Shown: piece after piece, positions 52,493-61,822 of the stretch
How the letters are laid out: the number at the start of each line of letters is the position of its first letter
Numbering within the stretch: the first letter of the stretch is position 1
Assembly: GCF_007858445.1 (NCBI RefSeq)
Contig: NZ_VIGV01000005.1
Span: 124,001 to 188,000, forward strand
DNA from: Tsukamurella sputi
GTDB lineage: Bacteria > Actinomycetota > Actinomycetes > Mycobacteriales > Mycobacteriaceae
Direction of reading: 5' to 3'
DNA: 64,000 nt
Notes under the pieces: model-generated
Told to the model about the DNA's origin: nothing
Seen by the model: the letters and a program-made list of their open reading frames with translations, nothing else
Database searches by the model: none
Made by a program: the position numbers and the translations under genes

Positions 52493-53071
52493 GTGACGCA
52501 GCCGAACTTCCAGGCCGAGGTGCGCAGGCTCCTGCGCGACCGCGCGCTCGACGCCGCCCGCGAGCTGGTCGTGGACCAGGGCTGGGACGCGGTGAACATG
52601 TCGCTCATCGCCAAGCGGGTGGGAGTGAGTCGCACCGCGTTGTACAAGGAGCTCGGCGCCAAGGCGGACCTGGCCACCGCGCTGATCCAGCGCGACGCGG
52701 ACCGCTACCTCGACGCGGTGACCGCCGCGATCGCCGCGGCGGAGACGACTGTCGCCGGCCTCGGCGCGGGCGCGCGGGCGGCCCTGATCCACGGCGCCGA
52801 CAACACCCTGCTCAAGTCGATCCTGGCCGGCGTTCCGGGCGCGGGAGACGATCTGCTCCCGCTGCTCACCACCGACCCCGACGCCGTGCTCGGGCGGGCC
52901 ATCGACGCGGTCCGGGCCGCGATCGACGAGCGGCCCGGCGGGACGGCCGTCGACGATGCGACGGTCGAGGTCTTCGTGCGGCTCACCGTGAGCCACCTAC
53001 TGGCGCCGCGGGGCACCGTCGACGAAGCGGCGGCACAGATCGAGCGCACCGTCGGTGCCCTCATCGGCTGA
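52493..53071 (+). CDS. TetR-family regulator, divergent from choD
   Basis: GTG 52493 gives 192 residues: an HTH near 29-50 (VNMSLIAKRVGVSRTALYKE) and a helical C-terminal domain typical of TetR_C_18-like actinobacterial proteins. Its position suggests control of the ChoD-like oxidase and of itself, with an unknown sterol or lipid inducer. A GTG at 52484 would add three residues. Confidence 0.88.
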   Translation: MTQPNFQAEVRRLLRDRALDAARELVVDQGWDAVNMSLIAKRVGVSRTALYKELGAKADLATALIQRDADRYLDAVTAAIAAAETTVAGLGAGARAALIHGADNTLLKSILAGVPGAGDDLLPLLTTDPDAVLGRAIDAVRAAIDERPGGTAVDDATVEVFVRLTVSHLLAPRGTVDEAAAQIERTVGALIG

Positions 53072-53094
53072 GAATCGGTCCGCGGCCCGTCCGG

Positions 53095-53580
53095 TCAGTT
53101 CGACGAGCGCGTGGCGAGCAGCGGCTCGAGGGCCGCGCGCACCGCGTAGTCGTTGCGGGCCCAGGCCTGCACCGTCGAACCGTCGGCGAGCTGCAAGCCA
53201 ACGCCGTACCGACGCCGCGGCACGACGCCCAACCGGCCCATGGCCCGAGCGGACGACCACGCGGGGAAGTCCTCGGGCTTCGCCTTGCGCGGGTGGTCGG
53301 GGGCCTTGCCGGGCAGGATCCGCTCGATCTCGGCCACGGGGATCGTCTCCTCGCCGCAGCGCAGCTCGTCGGGCGTGACGGCCATCGAGACGTGCGTGCG
53401 TCCCGCCGTCACCTGCAGCCAGACGAAGCCCTGCGTCGCGAGCCCCAGCAGCAGCCAGATCCACCACTCCGAGGTGCGGCCCGCGAGCAGCCACTGGGTG
53501 AGGATCATCCCCACCGTCGCCACGGGCACGATCAGCAACCAGACGCGGGACAGGCCCCGCTCGGCGTACAGCGGCGTCAC
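53095..53580 (-). CDS. Membrane protein with PH-like domain
   Basis: This 161-residue protein has two membrane helices at the N-terminus (about residues 12-30 and 37-58). It is followed by a small beta-rich domain (MAVTPDELRCGEETIPVAEIERI, about 66-88), suggestive of a bacterial PH-like fold. By position it corresponds to Rv0513, after hemB. Function unknown. It overlaps the preceding membrane gene by four bases. Confidence 0.7.
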   Translation of the reverse strand: MTPLYAERGLSRVWLLIVPVATVGMILTQWLLAGRTSEWWIWLLLGLATQGFVWLQVTAGRTHVSMAVTPDELRCGEETIPVAEIERILPGKAPDHPRKAKPEDFPAWSSARAMGRLGVVPRRRYGVGLQLADGSTVQAWARNDYAVRAALEPLLATRSSN

Positions 53581-54149
53581 CGGGGAGCCGCCGTCGACCC
53601 GGGCTTGAAGTAGTCCATCGCCTCGCGACTGTTGGACGTGATCATCGCCCCCACCACCGCGATGGCCGCGAGGATCGCGGGCACCGCGATCGAGGCGTTG
53701 CCCGAGAAGAAGGCGAGTACGCCCTGCACCAGGACGAACGCTGCGACGAACTGCAGCAGCAGCCGCGCCCAGGGCTGCCCGCGCCAGAGGAAGTAGACGA
53801 AGACGCCCACCAGGGCGACGCCGACCACCACCATGACCAGGGCGAGCACGAAGGTCGCGGTGTCGTACTGCTCGAAGCTCTTGTACTGCTCGCGTGAGGT
53901 GCGGGCGATGATGCCGTCGCCCTCACGCATCCGCTCGAACTGCTCGCGCAGCTCGGCGGAGCCGCGGGTCGAGAAGGCCTGCGCCACGCGGGAGAGCGCG
54001 GAGGTGATGATGACGAAGATCCACAGCTGCACGGAGAGCTTGACGTCATCGGGCCGGGGGCCGCGCTCGGGTTTCGGCACGGGCGGCGGCGCGGGCCACG
54101 TCGGCGGCTGCGGTCCGGGACCGGGCCAGACGGGGCCCTGGTGCTGCAT
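53577..54149 (-). CDS. Proline-rich membrane protein downstream of hemB
   Basis: ATG 54149 (or GTG 54155, which overlaps the hemB stop as GTGA) gives 190 residues. A proline-rich cytoplasmic lead of about 35 residues is followed by a membrane helix, a charged loop (about 60-95), then three helices. It is coupled to hemB and to the following PH-like gene. Function unknown; it may be a membrane partner in the haem operon or a bystander. Confidence 0.7.
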   Translation of the reverse strand: MQHQGPVWPGPGPQPPTWPAPPPVPKPERGPRPDDVKLSVQLWIFVIITSALSRVAQAFSTRGSAELREQFERMREGDGIIARTSREQYKSFEQYDTATFVLALVMVVVGVALVGVFVYFLWRGQPWARLLLQFVAAFVLVQGVLAFFSGNASIAVPAILAAIAVVGAMITSNSREAMDYFKPGSTAAPR

Positions 54150-54151
54150 GT

Positions 54152-55144
54152 TCACCAGGTCCCCCGGTTCAGCCACCGTGCGGCCTCGGTGGCCCAGTAG
54201 GTGAGAACGATGTCGGCGCCCGCGCGACGGATCGACAGCAGCGACTCGCGGATCGCGGCGTCGCGGTCGATCCAGCCGTTCTGCGACGCGGCGGTGATCA
54301 TCGAGTACTCGCCCGAGATCTGGTACGCGGCGACGGGCACCGGCGAGGCGGCGGCCACGTCGGCCAGCACGTCCAGGTAGCTCATCGCGGGCTTGACCAT
54401 CACGATGTCGGCGCCCTCGGCGAGGTCGAGCTCCAGCTCGCGCAGCGACTCCCGGCGGTTCGCTGCGTCCTGCTGGTAGGTGCGACGATCGCCCTGCAGC
54501 GACGAGCCGACGGCCTCGCGGAACGGGCCGTAGAAGGGCGAGGCGTACTTCGCGGTGTACGCGAGCAGCGAGACGTCCTGGTGGCCCGCGGAATCCAGTG
54601 CGGAGCGGAGCACGCCGATCTGGCCGTCCATCATCCCCGACGGTCCGAGCATGTGCGCCCCGGCGTCCGCCTGCGCGACGCCCATGAGGGCGTACCGCTC
54701 CAGCGTGGCGTCGTTGTCCACGCGGCCGTGTGCGTCGAGGACGCCGCAGTGCCCGTGCGAGGTGAACTCGTCCAGGCAGGTGTCGGCCATGATCACTGTG
54801 GCATCGCCCAGGTCCTCCCGCAGGGCCCGCAGGCCGCGGTTGAGCACCCCGTCGGGATTCCACGCGACGCTGCCCTCGGCGTCCTTGTCGGCATCGTCGG
54901 GCACCCCGAAGAGCATCAGCCCGCCCACGCCCTCCCGCACGGCCTCCTCGGCCGCGGCGCGCAGCGAGTCGACGGTGTGCTGGACGACGCCGGGCATCGA
55001 CGAGATCTCCAGCGGAGCGTCGATGCCGTCGCGCACGAACATCGGCAGCACCAGCTGCCGCGGCTCCACCGAGACCTCGGCGACGAGCCGCCGGACGGCG
55101 GGCGTGGTGCGCAGCCTGCGGGGCCGCACGTGGGGAAAGGTCAT
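54152..55144 (-). CDS. hemB: Delta-aminolevulinic acid dehydratase
   Basis: HemB joins two 5-aminolevulinate molecules into porphobilinogen. The 330-residue protein shows the active lysines in [16 protein letters not shown] (about 193-208) and [11 protein letters not shown] (about 248-258). The magnesium/zinc-type loop region [14 protein letters not shown] (about 118-131) retains two cysteines, as in zinc-using forms. It follows the hemD fusion in the hemA-hemC-hemD-hemB order of Rv0509-Rv0512. Confidence 0.94.
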   Translation of the reverse strand: MTFPHVRPRRLRTTPAVRRLVAEVSVEPRQLVLPMFVRDGIDAPLEISSMPGVVQHTVDSLRAAAEEAVREGVGGLMLFGVPDDADKDAEGSVAWNPDGVLNRGLRALREDLGDATVIMADTCLDEFTSHGHCGVLDAHGRVDNDATLERYALMGVAQADAGAHMLGPSGMMDGQIGVLRSALDSAGHQDVSLLAYTAKYASPFYGPFREAVGSSLQGDRRTYQQDAANRRESLRELELDLAEGADIVMVKPAMSYLDVLADVAAASPVPVAAYQISGEYSMITAASQNGWIDRDAAIRESLLSIRRAGADIVLTYWATEAARWLNRGTW

Positions 55145-55165
55145 GTCTCCCAGACTACGTAACGC

Positions 55166-56878
55166 CTACGAGCGCGAGCGGCGCGGCTTCTTCCGCGGCG
55201 GGGGCAGGGCGCCCTCCGCACGGAGCCGGGACGCGTGCGCGGCCAGCGCCTCGACCAGGTCCTCGACCGAGGCGGTCTCCGGCTGGACGTCCACCCGCAG
55301 GCCGAACTCGATCGCGGTCTCGGCCGTCTTCGGGCCGATGCACGCGACGATGGTGCGGGCGTGCGGCTTGCCGGCGATACCGACCAGGTTGCGCACCGTC
55401 GAGCTGGAGGTGAAGCAGACCGCGTCGAAGTCGCCCGACTTGATCATCTCGCGGGTCGAGGCGGGCGGCGGCGCGGCGCGCACCGTGCGGTACGCGGTCA
55501 CGTCGTCGATCTCCCAGCCACGATCGCGCAGGCCCTCGGCGAGGGTCTCGGTGGCGATGTCGGCGCGCGGCAGCAGGACGCGGTTGACCGGGTCGAAGAC
55601 GTCGTCGAAGGGCGGGAAGACCTCGAGCATGCCCAGGCTGGACTGCTCGCCCGTGGGCAGCAGCTCCGGCTCGATGCCGAAGGCGCGGACCTTGGCGGCG
55701 GTCTGCTCGCCGACGCAGGCGATCTTCACGCCCGAGAAGGCGCGGGCGTCCAGGCCGAACTCGATGAACTTCTCCCACACGGCGCGCACGGCGTTCGTGG
55801 AGGTGAAGACCACCCACTGGTAGCGGCCGTCGACCAGTCCCTTGACCGCGCGCTCCATCTGCGCGGGGCTCCGCGGCGGCTCGACCGCGATGGTCGGGAC
55901 CTCCATCGGGATGGAGCCGTGGGCGCGCAGCCGGTTCGACATCTCGGCGGCCTGGTCCTTGGTGCGGGGCACGAGCACGGTCCAGCCGTACAGCGCGCGC
56001 GACTCCCACCAGGAGAGCTTGTTCCGCTGGCCCACGACCTTGCCGACGGTGACCACGAGCGGGCCGGGCAGGCCCGCGCCGGCCTCGTTCAGCGTGGCGA
56101 GCGTGGCCTCGACGGTCTTCTGCTTGCAGGTCGAGCCCTGCGCGGTGACGGCGACCGGGGTCTGCGGCGCGAGGCCGTTCTCGACCAGCGCGGAGGCGGT
56201 GTCGGCCAGGTGCTCGGCGGTCGCGCTCAGAACCAGGGGCGACGGTGCCGCGGCCAGCGCCGCCCAGTCGACCTCGCCGCGCACGTCGGCCTCGGTGTGC
56301 GCCGAGCCCAGCGCCATGCCGGCGTAGGTGGGGACGGCGGTCGCGGGCGCGAGGCCCGGGACGATCTCGAAGGCGATCTGCGTGCGGGCGACGGCGTTGA
56401 CCTCGGCCAGCACCGCGTCGTTGGACAGCGGATCGCCGGCGACGAGGCGCACCACGTCGTGGCCGTGACGGGCCTGCGCGAGGAGGGTCTTGGCGACCTC
56501 CGCGGGCTCGCCGAGCGCGGGCGCGATGGTGGCGGGGTTGCGCACCGCGGGCTCGCCCTTGCGGCCCTTCGCGGTGGTCGCGTCGGCGGCGTCCTCGTCG
56601 CTCTCGATGGGCTCGACCGGCAGCGCGGTACCCACCATGTCGAGGACCGTCTGCGGAACGTCGGGGTCGTTGTAGACCGTCCGTGCGCCCGCGATAGTCT
56701 GCTCTGCACGCAGGGTGAGAAGCCCGGGGTCTCCCGGGCCGGATCCCACGAAGGTGATGCGACCCGGCGCCACCGCCCGGCCTCGGGCGGGCTTGGTCGT
56801 CTTCGCGGCGACGCGGGTGGACACCGTGTCGGTGTCGGCTGCCGTGTCGGCCTTCGCGGACTGTGCAGTGCGGCTCAT
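55166..56878 (-). CDS. hemD: Fused uroporphyrinogen-III methyltransferase / uroporphyrinogen-III synthase
   Basis: ATG 56878 gives 570 residues. After a 40-residue lead, the SAM-dependent methyltransferase half carries ITFVGSGPGDPGLLTLRA (about 41-58) and VVRLVAGDPLSND (about 143-155). The HemD half (about 300-545) has WVVFTSTNAVRAVWE and FDAVCFTSSSTVRN. It makes uroporphyrinogen III and its dimethyl derivative, serving both haem and sirohaem/cobalamin. Between the two there is an acidic linker (DEDAADATTAK). This is the Rv0511-type fusion. Confidence 0.93.
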   Translation of the reverse strand: MSRTAQSAKADTAADTDTVSTRVAAKTTKPARGRAVAPGRITFVGSGPGDPGLLTLRAEQTIAGARTVYNDPDVPQTVLDMVGTALPVEPIESDEDAADATTAKGRKGEPAVRNPATIAPALGEPAEVAKTLLAQARHGHDVVRLVAGDPLSNDAVLAEVNAVARTQIAFEIVPGLAPATAVPTYAGMALGSAHTEADVRGEVDWAALAAAPSPLVLSATAEHLADTASALVENGLAPQTPVAVTAQGSTCKQKTVEATLATLNEAGAGLPGPLVVTVGKVVGQRNKLSWWESRALYGWTVLVPRTKDQAAEMSNRLRAHGSIPMEVPTIAVEPPRSPAQMERAVKGLVDGRYQWVVFTSTNAVRAVWEKFIEFGLDARAFSGVKIACVGEQTAAKVRAFGIEPELLPTGEQSSLGMLEVFPPFDDVFDPVNRVLLPRADIATETLAEGLRDRGWEIDDVTAYRTVRAAPPPASTREMIKSGDFDAVCFTSSSTVRNLVGIAGKPHARTIVACIGPKTAETAIEFGLRVDVQPETASVEDLVEALAAHASRLRAEGALPPPRKKPRRSRS

Positions 56879-56904
56879 GTATCGGCTCCCAGTAGTTGCG
56901 GGTG

Positions 56905-57855
56905 CTACGCGAGCAGGTCGCGTGCGCCCAGGTCGAGCAGCTCCCGTGCCAGCGCGATACCCAACGCGCCGGCCTCGCCCACCGGACCGACCACGGAGGC
57001 CCGGACCGAGTCGGAGCCGTCCGCCGCCAGCGCGATGCCGCGCAACGACAGCTCCTCGAAGATCCGACCGTCGTCGTCGAGGGACTCGACGACTTCCGCG
57101 ATCGCACCGACGGGCGCGGTACACCCTGCCTCCAGTTCGGCGAGGAGGGCACGCTCGGCGGTGACCGCCGCACGCGTGACCGGATCGTCCAGACCGGAGA
57201 GCACGGAATGCAGTTCCGCATCGTCGCGTCGGCACTCCACCGCGAGTGCGCCCTGTGCGGGCGCCGGCAGCATCTGCACCGGATCGAGCGCCTCGGTCAC
57301 CTCGTTCTGGCGACCGATCCGCTTGAGTCCGGCGAGGGCGACCACGATCGCGTCGAGTTCACCGTCCGCTACTTTGCGTAACCGAGAGTCAAGGTTGCCT
57401 CGTAGGGGGCGGATTTCCAAACCCAGACCCAGTGCAGTAAGCTGGCTGCCCCGCCGCGGGCTGGACGTACCCACCACGGAACCCGCCGGCAGCTCCCCCA
57501 GCACCATGCCGTCGCGCGCCACCAGCGCGTCCCGCGAGTCCTCACGGGGCGGCACGGCGGGCATCGAGAGCCGGTCGTCGGGCGCGGTCGGCAGGTCCTT
57601 GTACGAGTGCACGGCCACGTCGACCTCGCCGTTCGCGAGGGCATCGCGCAGCGCGGAGGTGAAGACGCCCACGCCGATCTGCTCGACCGGCGCGGCGCTC
57701 AGGTCGCCCGGCGTGGTCACGATGACCAACTCGGCGGGGTGGCCCGCCGCGATCAGCGCGTCGCGCACGGTACCGGCCTGCGTGGTCGCCAGCAGCGACC
57801 CGCGGGTGCCGATGCGGATGGGGTTCGGAACGGAGGGCGTGGTCACTTCAGACAC
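56905..57855 (-). CDS. hemC: Porphobilinogen deaminase (hydroxymethylbilane synthase)
   Basis: The 316-residue protein begins the enzyme fold at [15 protein letters not shown] (about 13-27). It has the basic segment [12 protein letters not shown] (about 127-138), the catalytic aspartate region HSYKDLPT (about 82-89), and the cofactor cysteine in [11 protein letters not shown] (about 240-250). Its start overlaps the hemA stop region by eight bases. Confidence 0.95.
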   Translation of the reverse strand: MSEVTTPSVPNPIRIGTRGSLLATTQAGTVRDALIAAGHPAELVIVTTPGDLSAAPVEQIGVGVFTSALRDALANGEVDVAVHSYKDLPTAPDDRLSMPAVPPREDSRDALVARDGMVLGELPAGSVVGTSSPRRGSQLTALGLGLEIRPLRGNLDSRLRKVADGELDAIVVALAGLKRIGRQNEVTEALDPVQMLPAPAQGALAVECRRDDAELHSVLSGLDDPVTRAAVTAERALLAELEAGCTAPVGAIAEVVESLDDDGRIFEELSLRGIALAADGSDSVRASVVGPVGEAGALGIALARELLDLGARDLLA

Positions 57856-59185
57856 TTCGGTCGTCGGATCCTTCGGTCGCGGACACGGCGCCCGTGGCGC
57901 CCGGCTTCAGTTCGAAGAGCTCGCGCAGCGCCTCCGCGTAGGAGTCGCCGCCGGGCGTGGCCGCCAGTTGCTTGACGCGCACGGTGGGGGCGTGCAGGAG
58001 CTTGTCGACGACGCGGCGCACCGTCTGCGCCACCTCGTCCCGGTCCGTTCCCTCCAGCCCCGGGAGGCGCGAATCCAGCCGCAGCAGTTCGGCTTCCACC
58101 ACCTCCGCCGCCCGACGGCGCAACGCCGTCACCGTCGGGGTGACCTCGGCGGAGCGCTGCGCGGACAGGTACTCGGCGAGCTCGTCGGAGACGATGCGGC
58201 GCGCCTTCTCAGCGTCCTCCTCGGCGGCCTGCGTGCCCGGCTCGCGGGAGAGGGCGTCGATGTCGATGACCGTGACGCCCGGCAGTCCGGAGACGGCCGG
58301 GTCGACGTCGCGGGGCAGGCCGAGATCGCACACCACGAGATCGGTGCCGACGGTGCGCTGCGCCAGCGCGGAATGCACGTCGGCGAGGCTCACGACGCTG
58401 CCGACGGCGCCGGTGCAGGCGATGAGCACGTCGGCGTCGGCGAGGGCGGCGACCACGCCGTCCATGGCGACGGACCGCGCACCGTCTACCCCGGCGTCGA
58501 GGGCGGCCTGCGCGAGGCGCTGCGCCTTGTCCTGCGTGCGGTTGGCGACGGTGACGTCGGAGGCTCCGGCGCGGGCCAGGTGCGCGACGCCGAGGCCGCC
58601 CATCGCGCCGGCACCGACGACCACGGCGCGCTGCAACGAGCCGCCCTGCGCGCCGAGGATGGCCTGCGCTCGGTCGAGGGCCACGGAGACGACGGAGGCG
58701 CCGGCCTTGTCTATGCCGGTGTCGGTGTGCACGCGCTTGCCCACGTGCAGGGCGCGCTGCGCGAGGTCGTGGACGACGCGGCCCGCGACCTGATGCTCGT
58801 CGGAGGCGGCGTAGGCGCCGCGGATCTGGCCCAGGATCTGCTGCTCGCCGACGACCATCGAGTCGAGGCCGCTCGCGACGGAGAACAGGTGCTGGACGGC
58901 GGCCTCGGAGTAGCGCACGAAGGCGTGCTTGCTGAGCTCGTTAATGGTGAGGCCGGAGCGGGCGGAGAGCACGTCGGAGACCGCTTCCAGCGCGGGGTGG
59001 AAGGCCTCGACGACGGCGTAGATCTCGACGCGGTTGCAGGTGGTGACCACCATGACCTCGTCGATGTGAGGCGACTCCATGAGCTGCGCCAGCACCTTGG
59101 GACGATCGGTCTCGGTGATCGCCAGTTTCTCAAGCACCGACACCGGCGCGCTGCGGTGCGACGCGCCGAACAGCAGAACCGACAC
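57848..59185 (-). CDS. hemA: Glutamyl-tRNA reductase
   Basis: HemA reduces glutamyl-tRNA to glutamate-1-semialdehyde. GTG 59185, with CTCCTT/AAGGAG eight bases upstream, gives 445 residues starting [17 protein letters not shown], as in relatives; the frame extends to 59218 without need. The catalytic cysteine is in [12 protein letters not shown] (about residue 50). [17 protein letters not shown] lies near 100-116, and the NADPH domain [16 protein letters not shown] near 182-197. It is the first gene of the hemA-hemC-hemD-hemB operon. HemL for the next step lies 24 kb away. Confidence 0.95.
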   Translation of the reverse strand: MSVLLFGASHRSAPVSVLEKLAITETDRPKVLAQLMESPHIDEVMVVTTCNRVEIYAVVEAFHPALEAVSDVLSARSGLTINELSKHAFVRYSEAAVQHLFSVASGLDSMVVGEQQILGQIRGAYAASDEHQVAGRVVHDLAQRALHVGKRVHTDTGIDKAGASVVSVALDRAQAILGAQGGSLQRAVVVGAGAMGGLGVAHLARAGASDVTVANRTQDKAQRLAQAALDAGVDGARSVAMDGVVAALADADVLIACTGAVGSVVSLADVHSALAQRTVGTDLVVCDLGLPRDVDPAVSGLPGVTVIDIDALSREPGTQAAEEDAEKARRIVSDELAEYLSAQRSAEVTPTVTALRRRAAEVVEAELLRLDSRLPGLEGTDRDEVAQTVRRVVDKLLHAPTVRVKQLAATPGGDSYAEALRELFELKPGATGAVSATEGSDDRSV

Positions 59186-59216
59186 CCTCGCTGCTCCTTC
59201 GAAGATCTTTGCGGGC

Positions 59217-59233
59217 AACTACAGTCCGTAGTT
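59217..59233. promoter_or_regulatory. 17-base inverted repeat in the hemA leader
   Basis: AACTAC (59217-59222) and GTAGTT (59228-59233) flank AGTCC. It lies 32 bases upstream of the GTG. It could be an operator or a leader hairpin controlling the haem operon. Confidence 0.45.
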
Positions 59234-59292
59234 TCCCGTTAAGGCACGGTACTCCGCATCCCCTGAAATGGGAAAACGCGCACAGCCTCAGC

Positions 59293-59308
59293 TCACCCGT
59301 ACGGGTGA
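59293..59308. promoter_or_regulatory. 16-base perfect palindrome upstream of hemA
   Basis: TCACCCGTACGGGTGA is a perfect palindrome, with another TCACCCG half-site at 59316-59322. It is in the 206-base gap before hemA (108 bases upstream). A regulator binding site is likely; the protein is unknown. Confidence 0.5.
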
Positions 59309-59391
59309 CGCCCGGTCACCCGCAGTGGTCGATCACCCCAGGATATCGGCTCGCAGCTGCGGAATGTCCGCTTCCCACAGCCGCGGGCCAA

Positions 59392-59649
59392 TCAGGGGCC
59401 GAGTTCCGCGCGCAGCCCTACGACATCCACGTCCCAATAGCTGTGCATGGCACCGTCGAGCAACACCACCGGCAGCATGTCGCCGTACTCCCCGCGGTAC
59501 TCGGTGTTGCCGGGCGCGTCGACGTCCAGCTGCCGGTAGTCGACGGGGCGCTCCGCGGCGCGGAGTTCGTCGACCAGCGCGGTGAGCTGGTCGTGGGCGC
59601 GGGCACACATCCCGCAGCCCTCCCTGGTGAGCAGAGTGATCACGGCCAT
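59392..59649 (-). CDS. Glutaredoxin-family protein
   Basis: This 85-residue protein has the redox motif [13 protein letters not shown] (CGMC, about residues 10-22), the VDYRQLDVD strand and the cis-proline region [12 protein letters not shown] (about 55-66). It matches Rv0508, just before hemA. It probably reduces a protein disulfide in the cytoplasm. Its ATG lies near a divergent HAD gene. Confidence 0.9.
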   Translation of the reverse strand: MAVITLLTREGCGMCARAHDQLTALVDELRAAERPVDYRQLDVDAPGNTEYRGEYGDMLPVVLLDGAMHSYWDVDVVGLRAELGP

Positions 59650-59723
59650 GTGCCGAGTGTCCCACCCCGGCGCAGCCCCGCGCCGCTAAGGTTGAGGGGA
59701 ATCACGCGAAGCGGGAGGTGCCC

Positions 59724-60611
59724 TTGTCCGACCAGGCCAGCGCCGAGGAACGTCGGCAGAGTGCGGCGGGCGAGGCGAGCGCCGACGCCGCCCACTCGCT
59801 GCTGCTCGAGAAGGAGGGGCGCGAGGACGGGCAGGTGCCGCCCGACCTGACCGCCGCCGCCTTCTTCGACGTCGACAACACGATGGTGCAGGGCGCGTCG
59901 ATCGTGCACTTCGCCCGCGGCCTCGCGGCACGCAACTACTTCTCCTACTCGGATCTGGCGTCCGCCATCTGGGCCCAGGCCAAGTTCCGGCTCACCGGCA
60001 AGGAGAACAGCGAGGACGTGGCCGCCGGCCGCGAGAAGGCGCTGTCCTTCATCGCCGGGCGGTCCACGGAGGAGCTCAAGGCCGTCGGCGAGGAGATCTA
60101 CGACGAGATCATCGCCGACAAGATCTGGCCGGGCACCCGCGCGCTGGCGCAGATGCATCTCGACGCCGGGCAGCAGGTGTGGCTGGTGACGGCCACCCCC
60201 GTCGAGCTGGCGCAGACCATCGCGGACCGGCTGGGCCTCACCGGCGCGCTGGGCACCGTCGCGGAGTCGCAGGACGGGGTGTTCACCGGCAAGCTCGTGG
60301 GCGACATCCTGCACGGCCTCGGCAAGGCGCACGCCGTGCGATCGCTGGCGATCCGCGAGGGCCTCAACCTCAAGCGCTGCACCGCCTACAGCGATTCGCA
60401 CAACGACGTGCCGATGCTCTCCCTGGTGGGCACGGCCGTCGCCATCAACCCGGATTCGGATCTGCGCGATGTCGCGCGGGTGCGGGGCTGGGAGATCCGC
60501 GACTACCGCACCGGTCGCAAGGCCGCCAAGATCGGCGTCCCCACCGCCATCGGCGTCGGCGTCGCCATCGGCGGCGCGGCCGCGCTGATCAAGCACTTCA
60601 GCGACGACTGA
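59724..60611 (+). CDS. HAD-IB phosphatase (SerB1-like)
   Basis: TTG 59724 is chosen because GGGAGG at 59713-59718 gives proper spacing, whereas GTG 59718 would sit inside that site. Length is about 295 residues. Motif I is FFDVDNTM (DxDx, about residue 50), motif II LVTATP (about 153-158), motif [16 protein letters not shown] (about 223-233). It ends in a hydrophobic membrane-like segment ([12 protein letters not shown]). Relatives such as Rv0505c act as phosphoserine or phospholipid-type phosphatases. It is divergent from glutaredoxin. Confidence 0.85.
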   Translation: MSDQASAEERRQSAAGEASADAAHSLLLEKEGREDGQVPPDLTAAAFFDVDNTMVQGASIVHFARGLAARNYFSYSDLASAIWAQAKFRLTGKENSEDVAAGREKALSFIAGRSTEELKAVGEEIYDEIIADKIWPGTRALAQMHLDAGQQVWLVTATPVELAQTIADRLGLTGALGTVAESQDGVFTGKLVGDILHGLGKAHAVRSLAIREGLNLKRCTAYSDSHNDVPMLSLVGTAVAINPDSDLRDVARVRGWEIRDYRTGRKAAKIGVPTAIGVGVAIGGAAALIKHFSDD

Positions 60612-60659
60612 GCCCTCGAGTTCGACGGTGCCCTCGCTGGCCCGTGGCCGTCTCACCGG

Positions 60660-60734
60660 GCGGACCGCAGTCCACAGATCGCTTCCGATTCTTCATAACG
60701 TTGCAGCGTTATGAAGAATCAGGACCGATAGCGG
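60660..60734. repeat. Terminal palindromic element, left copy (AbiEi cassette 2)
   Basis: This 75-base element is an inverted copy of 61731-61805 (63 of 75 positions identical by hand alignment). It contains a perfect inverted repeat with 14-base arms (60687-60700 and 60707-60720) and an outer GGACCGC-GTCC palindrome. It overlaps the last codons and stop of the AbiEi/DUF559 gene (stop at 60719-60721, minus strand). Confidence 0.9.
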
Positions 60735-61690
60735 GAAGCTCCGTCGAGCAGTAGGCCGAAGGGCTCGAGGGCGTCGTGCAGCTTGTTCCGGAGGCGATCG
60801 GGTTCCTCGCAGTCTTCCCAGTCCCAGTGCGTCGCATACAGGTTCCGCCCCATCAGCAGGCTGTCGCGCTGGATCCTCTGTTCCGAGGTGAATCCGTTCC
60901 CCTGCTTGCCCTTGCCGTCGAACTCGCCCACCACACGCTCGGCCCACAGGAAGTCGACACGCGCCTCCAGAGCGCCCGCTGGATTGAAGAACTCCCGCTG
61001 CAATTGGGGACGCGGGATCTCGGGCCACTTGAGCATCAGCGCCCGACTGCGGGACTCGCCGACCGACTCCGACAACGGCGACGCCTCTGCCAGCGCCGCG
61101 AGCAGATTCGCGCTCCCCCGCCGCCGGCCGAGCCTGCCGATCGCCGCCTCCAGTTCCTCCCGCGTGACGCCCATCCGCAACGCCGCATCCAAGGCGCACA
61201 CCGCCGCCACGAAGTCGCCGGCCAGCGCGAGGTCGAGAGCGGTCCGCGCGATCGACGTGATCGTCACCCCGTCGACCACCACGACGTCCTCCGCATCGAG
61301 TCGGCGGACGTGCAGCCTGCGGCGCCCCCGCTTCGTTCCACCACGCACGCCGTCAGTGGTGAAATCGACCGTCTGCCAATCGGAATTGAGCACCATCATC
61401 CCCAGGACCGCCGCCGCGGCCGCGTAGCTGAGCACCACCGACTCCCCTGATCGCTGCGCCGCGGCCAGCGCGCTGATCCGCAGTTCCTCCCACGGCGGCA
61501 GCTTCGCCCCCAGGTGATAGGAGCCGCGCCACACCCGGGTCATCGCGTTCTTCCGGCGCCAGCCGCGGATCTGCCGATCCGTCGCGCCCAACGCCACCAA
61601 CTCGTTGCGGTGCCGGAACTCGACCGGCTCGTTCTCAGTCATGCGCACCCCCGTCGGCGCCCCCACGCCGTCCACTGCATTCTGGCTCAC
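60719..61690 (-). CDS. AbiEi-like / DUF559 (Vsr-fold) protein, intact
   Basis: This 323-residue protein (ATG at 61642 would give 307) has an AbiEi-like N-terminal HTH/antitoxin-type domain (NELVALGATDRQIRGWRRKN, then TRVWRGSYHLG). A middle domain resembles the AbiEi C-terminal region (ITSIARTALDLAL). The DUF559 nuclease-like end has ESRSRALMLKWPEIPRPQLQ, ARVDFLWAERVVGEFDGKGK and LYATHWDWEDCEEPDRL. The Asp, Glu-x-Asp-x-Lys residues of a PD-(D/E)xK-like site appear intact. No partner toxin (AbiEii nucleotidyltransferase) is adjacent. It is bounded by inverted palindromic elements. Function unknown; defence or mobile-cassette role inferred. Confidence 0.85.
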   Translation of the reverse strand: MSQNAVDGVGAPTGVRMTENEPVEFRHRNELVALGATDRQIRGWRRKNAMTRVWRGSYHLGAKLPPWEELRISALAAAQRSGESVVLSYAAAAAVLGMMVLNSDWQTVDFTTDGVRGGTKRGRRRLHVRRLDAEDVVVVDGVTITSIARTALDLALAGDFVAAVCALDAALRMGVTREELEAAIGRLGRRRGSANLLAALAEASPLSESVGESRSRALMLKWPEIPRPQLQREFFNPAGALEARVDFLWAERVVGEFDGKGKQGNGFTSEQRIQRDSLLMGRNLYATHWDWEDCEEPDRLRNKLHDALEPFGLLLDGASRYRS

Positions 61691-61730
61691 GCTCGGGAAT
61701 CTCGATGCGGTTCGCCGACTCCAGGATCTG

Positions 61731-61806
61731 CCGCTATCGGTTCCAGCTCTTCATAGCGTTGCAACGTTATGAAGAAGCAGAACGGATCTGTGGACCGCGG
61801 TCCGCC
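61731..61806. repeat. Terminal palindromic element, right copy (AbiEi cassette 2)
   Basis: This is the inverted partner of 60660-60734. It contains a 26-base palindrome with one mismatch (61749-61774, centre TTGCAA) and GGACCGCGGTCC (61792-61803). It lies 40 bases upstream of the AbiEi/DUF559 start. Confidence 0.9.
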
Positions 61807-61822
61807 GCCAGCCCACCGGCCG

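Noticed and set aside
55235-59242. Open frame of 1335 codons on the plus strand opposite hemD, hemC and hemA
   Set aside because: It is antisense to three firmly identified haem genes, Arg/Gly/Val-rich without domain motifs, and a normal by-product of high GC codon bias.
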